From Megaleporinus macrocephalus (taxonomy: Eukaryota; Chordata; Actinopteri; Characiformes; Anostomidae): 64,000 nt of DNA. The stretch lies in assembly GCA_021613375.1 (NCBI GenBank), contig CM038710.1:23859667-23923666 (forward strand), written 5' to 3'. The position numbers and the translations under genes were made by a program. Numbering within the stretch: the stretch's first letter is position 1; each line of letters opens with the position of its first letter. The notes below the pieces were generated by a model. The model did no database searches, was not told the DNA's origin, and saw only the letters and a program-made list of their open reading frames with translations. Below are positions 1 to 12,800 of the stretch, piece by piece.

Positions 1-394
1 AGTAAATATGAAAGGAAATTATTTTGAAGACCTTGCAGTCTGTTACATTCATATAGAAATCATATAGAAATGTGGGCAAATATTTCTTGTTTCAAGTATG
101 AGTTATGAACAAGATGCTGTCTGTCAACATACTTCTTCATCAATATCTTAGAGATTGTTACTCTATTTGTTTGCAAAGTCTCCTTCCAGCCAGTGTTTTC
201 TTATAGATTTACACTTAGACCAGGAGCTGGGTTCATCAATGAATATAAAAAAACACATAGATCAAAAATGGACAGAACACATACAGTTTGTCAAAGTAGG
301 AAGAAGCTTGAACTGAGGTGCACATATTTCCACTCAATAATCCATGGCCATCCATGATTGATGGTCAAGAGATAAGAAAGTCAAGTGCTCAAAA

Positions 395-396
<2 letters not shown>

Positions 397-489
<93 letters not shown>
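397..489. repeat. (AT)n microsatellite
   Basis: Uninterrupted AT dinucleotide run of roughly 90 bases. The left end of a Tc1-like element abuts it, consistent with Tc1 elements inserting at TA dinucleotides. Open frames of repeated Tyr-Ile across it are artefacts. Confidence 0.97.
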
Positions 490-492
<3 letters not shown>

Positions 493-1389
493 GGGTTGGA
501 CAATGAAACTGAAACACCTGTCATTTTAGTGTGGGAGGTTTCATAGCTAAATTGGACCAGTCTGGTGGCCAATCTTCATTAATTGCACCAGTAAGAGCAG
601 AGTGTGAAGTTCAATTAGCAGGTAAGAGCACAGTTTAGCTCAAAATATTGCAATGCACACAACATTATGGGTGACATACCAGAGTTCAAAAGAGGACAAA
701 TTGTTGTCTGAAAGGGATGCTGGGGTGCTAAACCGGATTGCATCCAAAAAACATAAAACCATTGTGACCTTTGGTCACTCGTGCCAAAGCTAAAAGTCGT
801 TTTCAATGGTGCAAGGAGCGCAAATCTTGGGATATGAAACATGTATTTTTTCTTTGTTGAGTCCACCTTTACTGTTTTCCCCACATCCGGGAGAGTTATG
901 GTGTGGAGAAGCCCCAAAGAAGCGTACCATCCAGACTGTTGCATGCCCAGAGTGAAGCATGGGGGTGGATCAGTGATGGTTTGGGCTGCCATATCATGGC
1001 ATTCCCTTGGCCCAATACTTGTGCTAGATGGGCGCGTCACTGCCAAGGACTACCGAACCATTCTGGAGGACAATGTGCATCCAATGGTTCAAACATTGTA
1101 TCCTGAAGGCGGTGCCGTGTATCAGGATGACAATGCAACAATACACACAGCAAGACTGGTGAAAGATTGGCTTGATGAACATGAAAGTGAAGTTGAACAT
1201 CTCCCATGGCCTGCACAGTCCCGAGATCTAAATATTATAGAGCCACCTTGGGGGTGTTTTGGAGGAACTTGTATATGTCATTCCCAAGACGAATTGACGC
1301 TGTATTGGCTGCGAAAGGAGGCCCTACACCATACTAATAAATTATAGTGGTCTAAAACCAGGTGTTTCAGTTTCATTGTCCAACCCCTG
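490..1389 (+). mobile_element. Degenerate Tc1/mariner element with both terminal inverted repeats
   Basis: The left end starts CAGGGGTTGGACAATGAAAC and the right end is its reverse complement, ending CCAACCCCTG. TA dinucleotides flank both ends (488-489 and 1390-1391), as expected for the Tc1 target duplication. The interior of about 900 bp is shorter than a full Tc1 element. The transposase start region (a PEFKRGQIV-like stretch near 680-705) runs almost directly into later sequence, so most of the DNA-binding half is deleted. The catalytic half is readable at about 841-1347 (GGGSVMVWAA, then YQDDNATIHTA, then RDLNIIEP). The residue normally Asp in the family's SDES motif is Val here (FVES), so a catalytic residue is lost. 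The copy is non-functional but its ends are well preserved. Confidence 0.93.
841..1347 (+). pseudogene. Tc1 transposase catalytic-domain remnant
   Basis: An open frame of about 168 codons resembles the C-terminal DDE catalytic domain of Tc1-like transposases. The second Asp (YQDDN) and the Glu region (NIIEP) are visible. The first Asp is replaced by Val and the N-terminal helix-turn-helix half is absent, so it cannot encode an active transposase. It lies inside the element at 490-1389. Confidence 0.85.
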
Positions 1390-1391
1390 TA

Positions 1392-3430
1392 TATATTCAA
1401 GAGCCTGAAAAGCTGACACAGCAGTAAGAGAGACACACAGGAGAAGAAAGCCACAAGGTCCTGTGTGGAACATGGAATGTTGCAGGGGCATTTGAAAGTG
1501 TATGAGATTTGTCACGGCTTTAAGCCCCCCCACTGAGAAACAATGCAGTCTGTACCCGGCAGCAGGGATGGGGTTTACATGAAGATGACTTTATTCTACT
1601 AGACACTGTGTCCGCCACTACCAGCCACTTTACCACAAATAGGGCAACATTCTCCTGAATTAAGGAAGCAGAGAAGCAAGACACCAGGACTCAACACCAC
1701 AGGAAGCCGTGTTCACATTCTCAGTGGGACAAAGTTTTAATTGGCTGCACCACTACACAGCCTGACCGGGACCTCCAAGCTATTACTAATTGCACAGTGC
1801 TTAAGAAACAATGTATGTCACAACCACTCTTATTGTGAACACTGATCTGCCTTTAGTCTTTAAGAATACATCTGGAGTTCAACTGCATTCAACTCTAATA
1901 TATAAAAGTTTCCAAAAAACAAAATACTTAAAATGTTTGTATGAAACTAAACGTGGGTGTTTGAATAAGATTGAATAAGGAATATAAGATATAATTATGA
2001 CAGAACATTTCTTAAAACCCACTGATCCGACCCATCTGAGAACTGTCTGGGCGTGGCTAACGAGCAGCTTGATTGACAACTCTATGTCCAACACTTTGCA
2101 CCTGCTCCGTTCCTCATACAGAACTAAAATCTTCATCAGTTTATATGTTAACAAGAACTGCATAAATAATGGCACAGACAAACAAACATACAAACTGAAT
2201 GGACGACAATGAAGGAGCGGACAATGAATGTGGGTGTGGATAAATAAATGACTGGCAGGTGACGGGAAGCTACAAAGAGGTGGTTTACTTTGTTAGCTTT
2301 TGGTCATGGTGGGTTAACTTTAACTCTGAAACTGTCTTGTGTGGGGACGGAGCAAAAGTTGTCAGCCTCAACATCTTTTTAAGATTAGGTCTGGTTCACA
2401 TCGAGTGGAGAGAAACAGAGTGAAATACAAACATTTATTAGACTTTGGAAAGGAATTGATAAGACATACTTTGATAATGTATACTCTAGCCCAGAAGAAC
2501 AAAATGAACCTCATTAAAAAAAACACAGTTTTAAAAAGCTACTCTTCTTGTTCTCCTGTAGTCATCCATGAAAATATTAAAATATTATTTGCCTCCCTCT
2601 AAGATTTTTGGATTTTGACCATGCAACACTGAATAGGATAAACAATATTAACCAATAACATCATGTTTCCCCCTCTCCCACCTACCACTAAAAATGTGTT
2701 ATGATTGTTGGCTTGGAATTTTTTAATTTTAAGGTAGTCACTGAGACAAGGTAAGAATTTGAATTTTATTCAATGACACTAAAGACTGAAATGTTGAGCC
2801 TGTATAAACCTGACTGATCTGTCACTGAACAAGTGCCCAAGAAGTGGAAAACAACATGAAGATGAGCAAGGGTTTCCAGGATTGTGCTGTTTATGATATG
2901 TACTGCATATAGCAAGTTCTCGGCTGTTACAAAACAGTGCAAGGAGAGGTCACTGCTGTTTACCACATATTAGATCAGCATTTTTGAGTTCCTAATTTCA
3001 AGTGTTTTTGTGGGAGAAGTCATAACTTCCACAAATGTAAAGTCCTGCTCTGTAATGCTGAACTTTTCCCCCTTGAATCACCAACACGTCCAGCCATTTC
3101 TTAGGTCGCTAAACTGTTTTGCAAAAGCACAAGACTTGTGCACAGTCCACTTCTTCTTGCACTACACTCAGACAGGAGCAGATGAGGCCAAGTCAAGGGT
3201 TCCTGCTCTAGATGCAGGCAACCTGGTGTTATGCTGCCTCGCAGAGATGACTTCTATTGTTCCTGATCATCCAGTCCGGCTAATCCTATAGATGATAGCA
3301 GACCACTCAAGGACTGTGTGAAAAGAAAGGGAGAAAAACAAAAGGCAAGTTACATGTCGCTTGAGACTGGAATCTAAAGAAAGCCACACTACAAAGTACA
3401 AAAAAGAACTAGGAGTAGTAGTTCAGCTTA
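1392..3430. other. Intergenic DNA, no gene recognised
   Basis: AT-rich sequence with stop codons in all frames beyond about 100 codons. No conserved protein, tRNA or obvious transposon was recognised. The stretch at about 3000-3300 is less AT-rich and could be untranslated sequence of a neighbouring gene outside the window, but nothing in it proves that. Confidence 0.6.
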
Positions 3431-3431
3431 C

Positions 3432-3684
3432 ACACTCTTAAAACTAAGGACTCCTACATGGTTCTTGACTCAGACGATCCTAAGAAAACCTTTAATTGAT
3501 GTATTAGCCTTACGTTATGTATGGGTTCTTTAAACGTTTAAAAGCTTCTTCACACGCACATCTCACTAACAGACTCGGTTCTTTAAAGAACCATCCATTG
3601 AAAGGCTCTTTAAGGAGACCAAAAGTGATTCTTCTATGGCTCCTCTCCAAAGAACCCCTATTTGGCACCTTTATTTTTAGAGTG
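3432..3684. mobile_element. Short non-autonomous inverted-repeat element (MITE-like)
   Basis: The segment starts CACTCTTAAAAC and ends TTTTTAGAGTG, short imperfect inverted termini. It is internally rich in GGTTCTTTAAAGAACC-type self-complementary words. It has no coding capacity. The size of about 250 bp and the structure fit a MITE of the kind common in fish genomes. The superfamily is not certain, and I could not see a clean target duplication. Confidence 0.6.
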
Positions 3685-4621
3685 CTCCCCAACACCACGA
3701 ATGATACAAACAAAAGCAAACAGACTTTGAAAGGTTGGATCATCACAAAAGAAGACCCCATAGTTCAACATCTAATCCCCTCGTGTGTGTACAGGGCGGA
3801 GGAGGAGATGGAGGAGAGCAATGGAGGACAGTAAGATAAAGGAAAAAACACTTAGACTGAAAACCAGTTTTATGTATAATACTGTGCAATTATCTGATGT
3901 CACCCTTCGCTGATTTAATTTTCAGTCATAACAACCATAAGGTACAAGTTCTTTACTCATTATATTTATTAGTTGTTTACTTTATTTTTATGCAAAAATG
4001 TATCAAAAGATTAAGAGAACAGAACTTTTAACAAGCACACAAGACCTGATAAACAGTCAAACCCAAGACCATCAGATAAAAAGTGCTTCATTTTTAAAAA
4101 ATGGTGAATTTACAAGATAAAAACAAAAAGAAAAAAAGTTGTAGTGTTCAGATCCATAATGAGAACACAAAAAATGGAAGAAGCAATCAAGGTAACAAGT
4201 GGACACACAAAATACAGAAGAATTTAATTTTATATTATTTGATTTCTGAAGAGAACGAAATAACGTATACTTAACAGACATTTTGACTGAAAACTCAATG
4301 AAATGACTTTTGCACAGTCTGAGGACTGAGAGCTGAGCAGACTGAGATGTTTTGCTCCTATCACACATGTTTCTTGTCAGAGTTGAGAGCGTAGACAGGC
4401 TACAGCAGTGGCTTGCTGAAAATCATGAGAATATTCATAGAACATACTGGACTTTGACCAAAAGACCACACACATTTTAAATATGTGAAGAAAAAAGAGA
4501 AAGATTGAAGAAAATAAGAAAGCAGTATAAATCTAGCCTTCTACTTTCCTGGGAGCATAATCTGAGAAACTCCATCCAGTACACATCCTAAATAAATATG
4601 ATACTCTAACAAAAGATTTAT

Positions 4622-5410
4622 GTATTACACTCATTTGTTACATACATTAGGAGGACTTGTTTGTTACATGCATTAGGAGGACTAGTTTGTTACATGCAGT
4701 AGAAGGACTTGTTTGTTACATGCATTAGGAGGACTAGTTTGTTACATGCAGTAGGAGGACTTGTTTGTTACATGCAGTAGGAGGACTTGTTTGTTACATG
4801 CATTAGGATGACTTGTTTGTTACATGCATTAGGAGGACTTGTTTGTTACATGCATTAGGAGGACTTGTTTGTTACATGCATTAGGATGACTTGTTTGTTA
4901 CATGCATTAGGATGACTTGTTTGTTACATGCATTAGGAGGACTTGTTTGTTACATGCATTAGGAGGACTTGTTTGTTACATGCATTAGGAGGACTTGTTT
5001 GTTACATGCAGTAGGAGGACTTGTTTGTTACATGCAGTAGGAGGACTTGTTTGTTACATGCATTAGGAGGACTAGTTTGTTACATGCAGTAGGAGGACTT
5101 GTTTGTTACATGCAGTAGGAGGACTTGTTTGTTACATGCATTAGGATGACTTGTTTGTTACATGCATTAGGAGGACTTGTTTGTTACAAGCATTAGGAGG
5201 ACTTGTTTGTTACATGCAGTAGGATGACTTGTTTGTTACATGCAGTAGGAGGACTTGTTTGTTACATGCATTAGGAGGACTTGTTTGTTACATGCATTAG
5301 GATGACTTGTTTGTTACATGCACTAGGAGGACTTGTTTGTTACATGCATTAGGAGGACTTGTTTGTTACATGCAGTAGGAGGACTTGTTTGTTACATGCA
5401 CTAGGGGAGG
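4622..5410. repeat. 26-bp minisatellite, about 30 copies
   Basis: Tandem array of a 26-bp unit, approximately ACTTGTTTGTTACATGCATT plus AGGAGG. Units differ at a few fixed positions (CATT versus CAGT, GGAGG versus GGATG, ACTTG versus ACTAG), giving higher-order variant blocks. There are no spacers, so it is not a CRISPR array. Confidence 0.95.
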
Positions 5411-8400
5411 ATAATGCGTTTGTGTACTTCTGTACAAGCGAGATTCTAGTGAAGATATTTAAGTTTAGTGATGCCAGCGATGGGAAGAGTGGCCCAAAGC
5501 CTTAAGTGTGAGCAATAATACTGAAATAATGAACTTGTCCTCGCCTCCCCTGAATATTTTAGAAAGGTCCATGCTTTGTTTTATATCTGCTGAAATTAAA
5601 TTACAGCCTTTTTCAGCTTTATGGCTGAAATCTTGACTAAACTAAATGCCACCATCAGGTCAAACGTACTTTAGACAGTATGCCATTTACATTGAGTTCA
5701 TTTATTTTGGCCCTGGAGCATACAACCCTCTTTCTCATTAAATTTCTCATGACACATTTTGTACCCCTGTGAAAGAAAACCTCACATGCAGATTTAATAA
5801 AATTGTATTGATTCAGTAGATGATAGTCACACATAAAAACAAAATACAAATAATGCCCATAATCAAATGTCTATGCAGTATAATACCCATACAGGGTCTG
5901 TATGACGGCTGTCACATGACCAAAACCCCTGCAGAGCAGTAATAATGATCTTCTCAAAGGTAAAGAATCTTCTCAAAAACAGTTTGTGTAGAACCTCAAA
6001 TACTTGAGTATTGTTGTATTGTATTGATGAACTGAACTGGAAGTCCAGCAACTATCAGCGCAGGAAGTTTTTTCAGGCTTCTCATTTTGGGATTTTTAGG
6101 GTCTAAAAGAATGTGTTAAAGCTCCAAAGTCAGAAATGTGACCAACCACACAACAGAATTAGTAAATATGATTGGCTAATAAGAAACTAAGCAAAAAAAG
6201 TGTTATTCGCTATGATCACTATGATTTAATTAGAAAATACAGGAGTGTACAAATCCAAATCAATATTTTGTATTCATACATAGAACCTTGTGATGAATGG
6301 ACCAATAGAAATGCTCCAAAAATACTTTAAATAATATAATCTCTACATCAACGACTGAAGACGCTTATGCTCTCTCCTGTAAAGTTACCAACTTGAAGAC
6401 ACAGTTTTGTTTGCACTGTGACGATATGTACGTTTGCATATTATTTTATTGTTCAAATGTGTAAACATTATATTAGAGCTCATACAGTATTGCTCCTATC
6501 ATACAAATTAGACATTACACTGGCATGTACCCCAGCACTTAACCCATTTAAAGCCTAATCTCTCCTTCTTTATAAACAATCACTTCACCGGTCCAACTCT
6601 GCAACAGCTAGAGTAGCTCAACTTTCTCTTACAGTACATCTTGAGACTACATCATGATGTTTAAATACTGCATAGCTCCTTTCAGTGCATGCCAAAAAGT
6701 AAGAATGTGAGAAAGTGTGTGAGAGTGAGAGAGAGATGAGCAAATGAGTGATGGCAGCTCTTACCACCCGTGGAGAAAGGATAAACGGTTATTTGGCTCG
6801 TTCCACGATAATAACCTACAACATAAACACCTCCACCCAGTCATTAGGAGGGCGGAGGCAGGCGCTTTCCTCAGGGACTATATGAAGGTAATTTGACGCT
6901 ACATTTTTAACACTTTAAAAAAAGTCAAGTCAGGAGTCAAGCTCAAATCTCAGTCAATGTATCACATTCAAACACGACTGTCAAACATGCATTCAGGAGG
7001 CCGGGGAGTGTACATGAGCTGGCTCAGACATTCACAACATTATTAAAGCATTCATGAAATGGATCGTTTTTAACTACTTCAACATTACAAGCCTCAGTCT
7101 TTATCATATCTTGAGTATTCAAGATGGATGTTTTGGCCTCACATTCAAGGCTTGGCTCGAAAAAAGCTGGAAAAGAGGTGAACTTGGGGTCCCTCTCATG
7201 TTCTGCAGAAATATTTGTGTATCAGCAGCACTGAGTTGTTTGTGTTATAATCTAACATTTCCCAGCAGTTCACACAATTATCAGAGGAGTAATGGTGTAA
7301 CGGCTAACGTAGTATTTTTCTGGGAAAATGTTATTTTAAGTACTGCACTGACTGTATGAATACACTTCATGTATGCAACAGTCCAAAAATCCCCAGTCAA
7401 ACTACATGTTTTGTTGATTTCTAGTTCTACTTATTTGCTGTTTAACATGTTTGAAAATAAAAAAAAATAAAATAAATAATTCAATGTTTAGTTCAGCAAA
7501 AGAAATAAAACAAAACAGTAATTGTGTATTATGTGCATAAGATTCTTCTCAGTAGATCAGAGGAGCCCAAACTCCTTCACAGTTAGCCAGATCAAACATG
7601 TCAAAAGACATTTCACAAATGATTTAACAAAGTTAAATAAAAACACAACCATGTAGAGTAGTTAACAGACTCAGGCATCATACTGGAAATCTATTCTGGG
7701 GATTTGGGAATGACCCTTTAAACATAAATAAATCTTAAGTTAAAGCATGTGTATGTTCATGCTGTTAAAAGGGAAATGCAACTTTTGTGAGCTACCGGCT
7801 TTTTTTAAAATACACTGTTGGACTGCTAATTCAGAGCAACCTGGATCAGTAAGTCAAACTGTTTACTTCCGTTTAATCAGATTAGCAATTAAACATGACT
7901 AATGTATTAGGTATATTTTTATTTAAATGTTTATTTGTTCAAACATCTACAAACTAAATAAAATCCTTACATTTACAGATTCAGGTTCTTAACATGTCTT
8001 AAATGAAAAGTGGAATATTAAATGGAATAATGAGCCATGTGTTTGTTTAAGATGTTGACATTTACTGAATTTGCTCAGATAAGTTTAAGCTGTGAGCTTG
8101 AGCTGTTTAATTGATTTGAATGTTTTTAGAAAAGTCCATGTTTTGTTTTATATCTACTGATATTAAATTACAGGGTTTTGACAGAAGCAGAACACTCTTA
8201 ATAATCTTGGCCAAAATCGTCTGTTCTTAATGTCAAGTTTGAGCTTTATGGCTGGAATCTTGACAAACTAAATGTCACCATAAAGTAAAATGCATTTTCT
8301 GCTTGGCCATTTATATTTAGTTCACTTACATTGCCCCTTGAGTGCACACCACTCTTTATGATGAGTTTTGTTACTCCAGTGAAAGCAAGTCTCAAACAAA

Positions 8401-8425
8401 AGTTACAGGATACTTTCTGTTAAGT
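5411..8425. other. Intergenic DNA with a duplicated cdc45 3' UTR segment
   Basis: No gene is recognised. Positions about 5560-5941 are a diverged copy of about 8120-8575, the end of the cdc45 3' UTR and the sequence just beyond it. The rest is AT-rich unique sequence with short stop-interrupted frames. Confidence 0.6.
5560..5941 (-). repeat. Diverged duplicate of the cdc45 3' UTR and polyadenylation region
   Basis: Matches about 8120-8575 through shared words such as GATAGTCACACATAAAAACA and GCTGTCACATGACCAAAAC, with small indels. Similarity stops abruptly just after the shared GCAGAGCAGTAAT, so no cdc45 coding sequence is included. It sits about 2.6 kb downstream of the original on the minus strand. 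Confidence 0.8.
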
Positions 8426-8434
8426 TAATAAAAT

Positions 8435-8444
8435 TTTATTTATT
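8435..8444 (-). terminator. cdc45 polyadenylation signal (overlapping AATAAA)
   Basis: Two overlapping minus-strand AATAAA hexamers lie about 425 bases beyond the cdc45 stop codon. This implies a 3' UTR of roughly 450 bases. The signal is inferred from position only. Confidence 0.65.
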
Positions 8445-8865
8445 CAGTACATGATAGTCACACATAAAAACAAAAAACAAAACATTAACGCTACAACATA
8501 AACATCTGTACAGTATAATACACACGCATAGCCTGCATGACTGCTGTCACATGACCAAAACACCTGCAGAGCAGTAATGGATGCCCAGCTAGCGGCTGAG
8601 GTCTTCAGGAGGGCAGCTCTCACTGCACACAGACTGGCGCTGTGAAATGAATTTGGCACCAAACTGACTGGGAACATGGCAAATCTCACATTTGCTCTTG
8701 AGGTGTGTAAAATTCCATTCATGGAGCATGTGTGTGTGTGTTTATGAGCTTTCCTCAGAGTCCTTATGCTGGGGGGTGTGGGAACCTCGACCAAGACATA
8801 CCTACAGTATATCCTGATTTCTGATGTGTAATGTTTAAGGAGAGCTTCCAGCATACAGTGGGGTG

Positions 8866-9827
8866 TTATGACAGGAGGGTGATGAGGGCATCAAGAAACT
8901 TTCCTCTGTCCTCCATCTTCAGCTCAATAACTAAAGGAAAGAAGAAGAAGAAGAAGATTTGCACAATAACACATTCCTATAAGTCAGTGTGCATGTGTGT
9001 GTGTCTGGGATTTTAAGAGCTGGACTTATAGGTTATGGAATGGTATTTAACACCAAACTGACTAAAAATGTGGGAACTTAACCAGTGCGTCTGCTTTCTG
9101 TGTGCATTTGACTTACAGTTTTGGATAGCGCATGTGTCAGTATGATTGGTTATCTGGAAAGGCTGAAGGTCAGTATAGTTGTAACTGACTGCTACATGTT
9201 AAAATCTCTCTCTCACACCGAAAACAAAATTATCAGTAGCAGAATTACTAGAATAAAGTAAGCCACTGTAATCCATATTTACATAAAAAGTACGTGTTAC
9301 AGAGCCTTACATTATGAATTATATTATGGTACAATTTTGCAGAAATAACATGCAACACTGTTAACCTCTAGATAGTCTAGAAGTGTTTAGTTTAAAAGCA
9401 AAACACTGCAAAATTAGAGAGTAGGCACCTTTTCTCTTGGCAAGCTTACCTATTTTACCCTCAGCTAAGAAACAGATCTCATGTATTGGTGTTTATTTTA
9501 ATTATTATATTCATATTAATTTATATTTTTTACTTTTTGCATGTAGATAAAACATATTTCTGCCTGCATGAAAATCTACATTTTAAACTCTTTTCAAATG
9601 GGATTAAAAATGTATGTGTAGTTAAATTATTGGTGACATCCTTTTTTTGTATAGTTGACAATTAAATAAAACCCATTATGAATCCACATTTATTGTAGAT
9701 TTTCTCAGCTCCACTTTGTAGCCCTACAATTACAGACTGTAGTCCATGGCTTTTCATGCATACTTCTTTTAGACCCATCTCACAGTGTTCTTCAATGAGA
9801 CAATGGTGTGTTAATATACATTGTGCT

Positions 9828-9881
<54 letters not shown>

Positions 9882-12800
9882 GATCAGACACAGCAGTGCT
9901 GCTGGAGTTTTTCAAAGACCTCACTGCAGTGCTGAGAATGATCCACCACCCAAATAATGTCTGCTCTGTGGTGGTCTTGACAACTGAAGAACATGGTGAA
10001 AGAGGGTTAATGAACAAAGTATGCAGACAAAGAGATGGGCTACAGTTTTTACACATAGAACTACACAGCACATATGGTACATACGGTAGGTGGAGCTGAT
10101 AAAATGGACAATGAGACGCAAAGTAGGTGTACATATCTAGAATCTGTCCATAACTGACTGCTAAAATGGATAGAGACTAGGTTCTTCTGACTGTCTCCTG
10201 CACATAAATGAAGCTTGCTTATTAAAACTGGCTTACAAATGTTTAAAAGCCTGGAGCTGAACTTTAGATTATAACAGAACTTCAGCAGGTATGTTTACTA
10301 CTACTGTTTAATCCAAGTTGACAGGCTAAGCCAAGCTGCTAATGTTCCCTGCTGAGGGTGTGTGCAGGTGCATAGCTCTATCCTCACTGTCAAAATAGGC
10401 GCATTTGAGATAGTTATGTCTGCCACCTGGTGGTTTACATGTGAACATTCAGCAAAGGTCACCGAACTCTGTGTCAGGTTCTTACTTGATGTGTCGAAGT
10501 GATCATGCAGCGTCCTGGAGCTTGTACTTTCAGCAGCCTTCTCAAAGGCCCTGCCAAAGAAGCTGGAAAAAGAAGGGTGAAAGTCTTAAAATGACAGGCA
10601 CACTGTCAATTATTCATCTCTTTCCCCACCACTCACTCAAACACACTTACTTTTTCTTGTCAGAGGTCTCAGATTCTGGTGGAATGCCCAAGACTATCAC
10701 AGTGCCTTTCTCCAGATCCATGGGGGCAGCCATAATAAGTGGCAATACCTTGCAGCGCTTATTCCGGGTCTAAAAACACACACATGTAGCTCAATCAGCT
10801 TTTTACAAGATCTAAAATGTAACCTTAACCTTATTTCATACCATGTATGTAATCACCTTTAATTAAAATAATGTAAACATTTAAAATCTTTAAATCCAAT
10901 TTTTTGTATTTAACACTTCACACAATGTGCTATATTAAATCCAATTAAAGAAGACTAATTATGCTCTCTTTGTAAACAAATTTTTTTTAAGCAAAACACT
11001 GCAAAATTGGAGAGTAGGCACCTTTTCTCTTGGCAAGCCTACCTATTTTTCCCCTCAGCCAAGAAACAGATCTCATGTATTGGTGTTTTTTTAATTATCA
11101 TATTCATTTTTTTTTACTTTTTGCATGTAGATAAAACTTATTTCTGCCTGCATGAAAATCTACATTTTAAACTCTTTTCAAATGGGATTAAAAATGTATG
11201 TGTAGTTAAAATATTGGTGCGCCCATCCAAAAAAAGTACATTATCTGCATTGCTTACAGAACAGACAAAGGCTTTGAGCAGGTATTTGCAGAGCAGAGTC
11301 AGGGCGAAAGGCTTTGAGAATAGCTTCACATCAGGAGTTCCCTAAAATTGAATACAAAACATTGCAGAATTATAGCACTGCATGTAACACACTACAGTAC
11401 CAAGAAGAAGAGACACTGAGAACGACACTGGAAAAAAAGTGTATCCTTACCTCCAGTAAATGGCAGTAAAGGAAAGGTCCTTGTGAGAGTATAAGATTGG
11501 TACAAATACAGCTGGCTACTGTCTGCTGTATGGCCTTGAGCTTTTTCTTAGCCAGATCAATCCCCAAATGCAGCCTCTCTATGTTACTCCTACAACACAT
11601 ACATACACATTGCTAAAATCTATAAAAATTCAAATGATCTAAATGAACAGGTATGAAGGTTTGGATGCTTGTTTCTACCTTGAGAGACAGTCTAGGGCTT
11701 TGATGAAGTTATCTGTAGCACTCTCGTCCTTCTCCACGTTCTCCAGCAGGGCTGCAGCAGCATGCACCACATCGCTGGCCAAGAAACGGTTCTTGAATCC
11801 AAAGTGCACACTAAATGTCTGTACACGGATGTCTTTCATTCTGGAAACCCCCCCCCCCCCACACACAAAAAATTAAATGTGCAAAAATGGCTACAACAGG
11901 CCTCTTAACTGAAGTAGTTTTAAACATTTGTTCACAGTACACATTCAAAGGCAAGGTGCTTGTACCCAAATTTGTTGGAGGACTCCTCAATGACCTCACG
12001 CAAGTTTTCCTTAATTGACATGTCCATAGAGTTAAACTTCTGTCGTACCTGTTTGAGTGGGAGACTAACAACACAAGGCAATTAACTGACCACTTTACGA
12101 TGGACTACATGCAGAATTATAGAAAAATATATAGCATAAAGTCAGCACCAGAATTCAGCATGTAAAACATGGTCTTCAGTCAGAATTACGACTACAAAAT
12201 GTTTAAATGAATAAAATAATACTATTATTGCTGTCACTGAAAAAACACATATGCAGGACAGTAAGATAACACATTAAAGGACAATGGAAAATGTGCACCC
12301 ACCCCATATCTGCCAGGAACTCCTGTAGTTTCTTCTGCCCATTGATGGACCACAGTTTAAAACTGCAAGAGGTGTAGCAGGAATTACAGATACTTTCATA
12401 CAGTGACCAGTGCTGGTACAAGGCCAGTCGCAAGCTGACATGTAATTAAGGGATTTAACACATACATGCATGACAAAAGTGATACTACAGCTTACTTAAA
12501 ATTAGCTTCAGTAAAGGTAACAAAGATCATGCTCAAACTGTATTACACTATTAACAATACAGGAATGGTAATTCGTAAGGAGGGAACCGTAGAGGCATCC
12601 TAACCAGCTGCCAACCAGCTAGAGTGGAGAAAACGACGCAGCATTTCACTGCAGCTGACCTCCCGGAGAGGATACATACAATGTGAGAGGTCAAAGGCCA
12701 CTGTTATAAGCTTTGCCTTTCTGAAAGTAATCCTAGAACATCTGAGCCAGAACCACGAGAGTCAAGATAAGTTTTCCGATACTTAGCATATTTGCACACT

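Larger units (their letters stand above)
8931..10485 (-). other. cdc45 intron 17, repeat-bearing
   Basis: The last intron, about 1.55 kb, separates the short final exon. It holds one copy of a segment duplicated in intron 15 (about 9400-9630), a (GT)n run and a palindromic interspersed repeat (about 9705-10125). No separate gene is seen. Confidence 0.85.

Noticed and set aside
318..572. Short open frames made of repeated Tyr-Ile on both strands
   Set aside because: They simply translate the (AT)n microsatellite. The same applies to 35778-35975 and to the Thr-His or Val-Cys runs over (GT)n at 9811-10134.
3010..3291. 93-codon open frame in less AT-rich sequence
   Set aside because: No family resemblance and no exon signals. 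It might be untranslated sequence of an off-window gene, which cannot be shown here.
4622..5410. Possible CRISPR-like array
   Set aside because: Units are contiguous 26-bp repeats without unique spacers, in an animal genome with no cas genes. It is a minisatellite.
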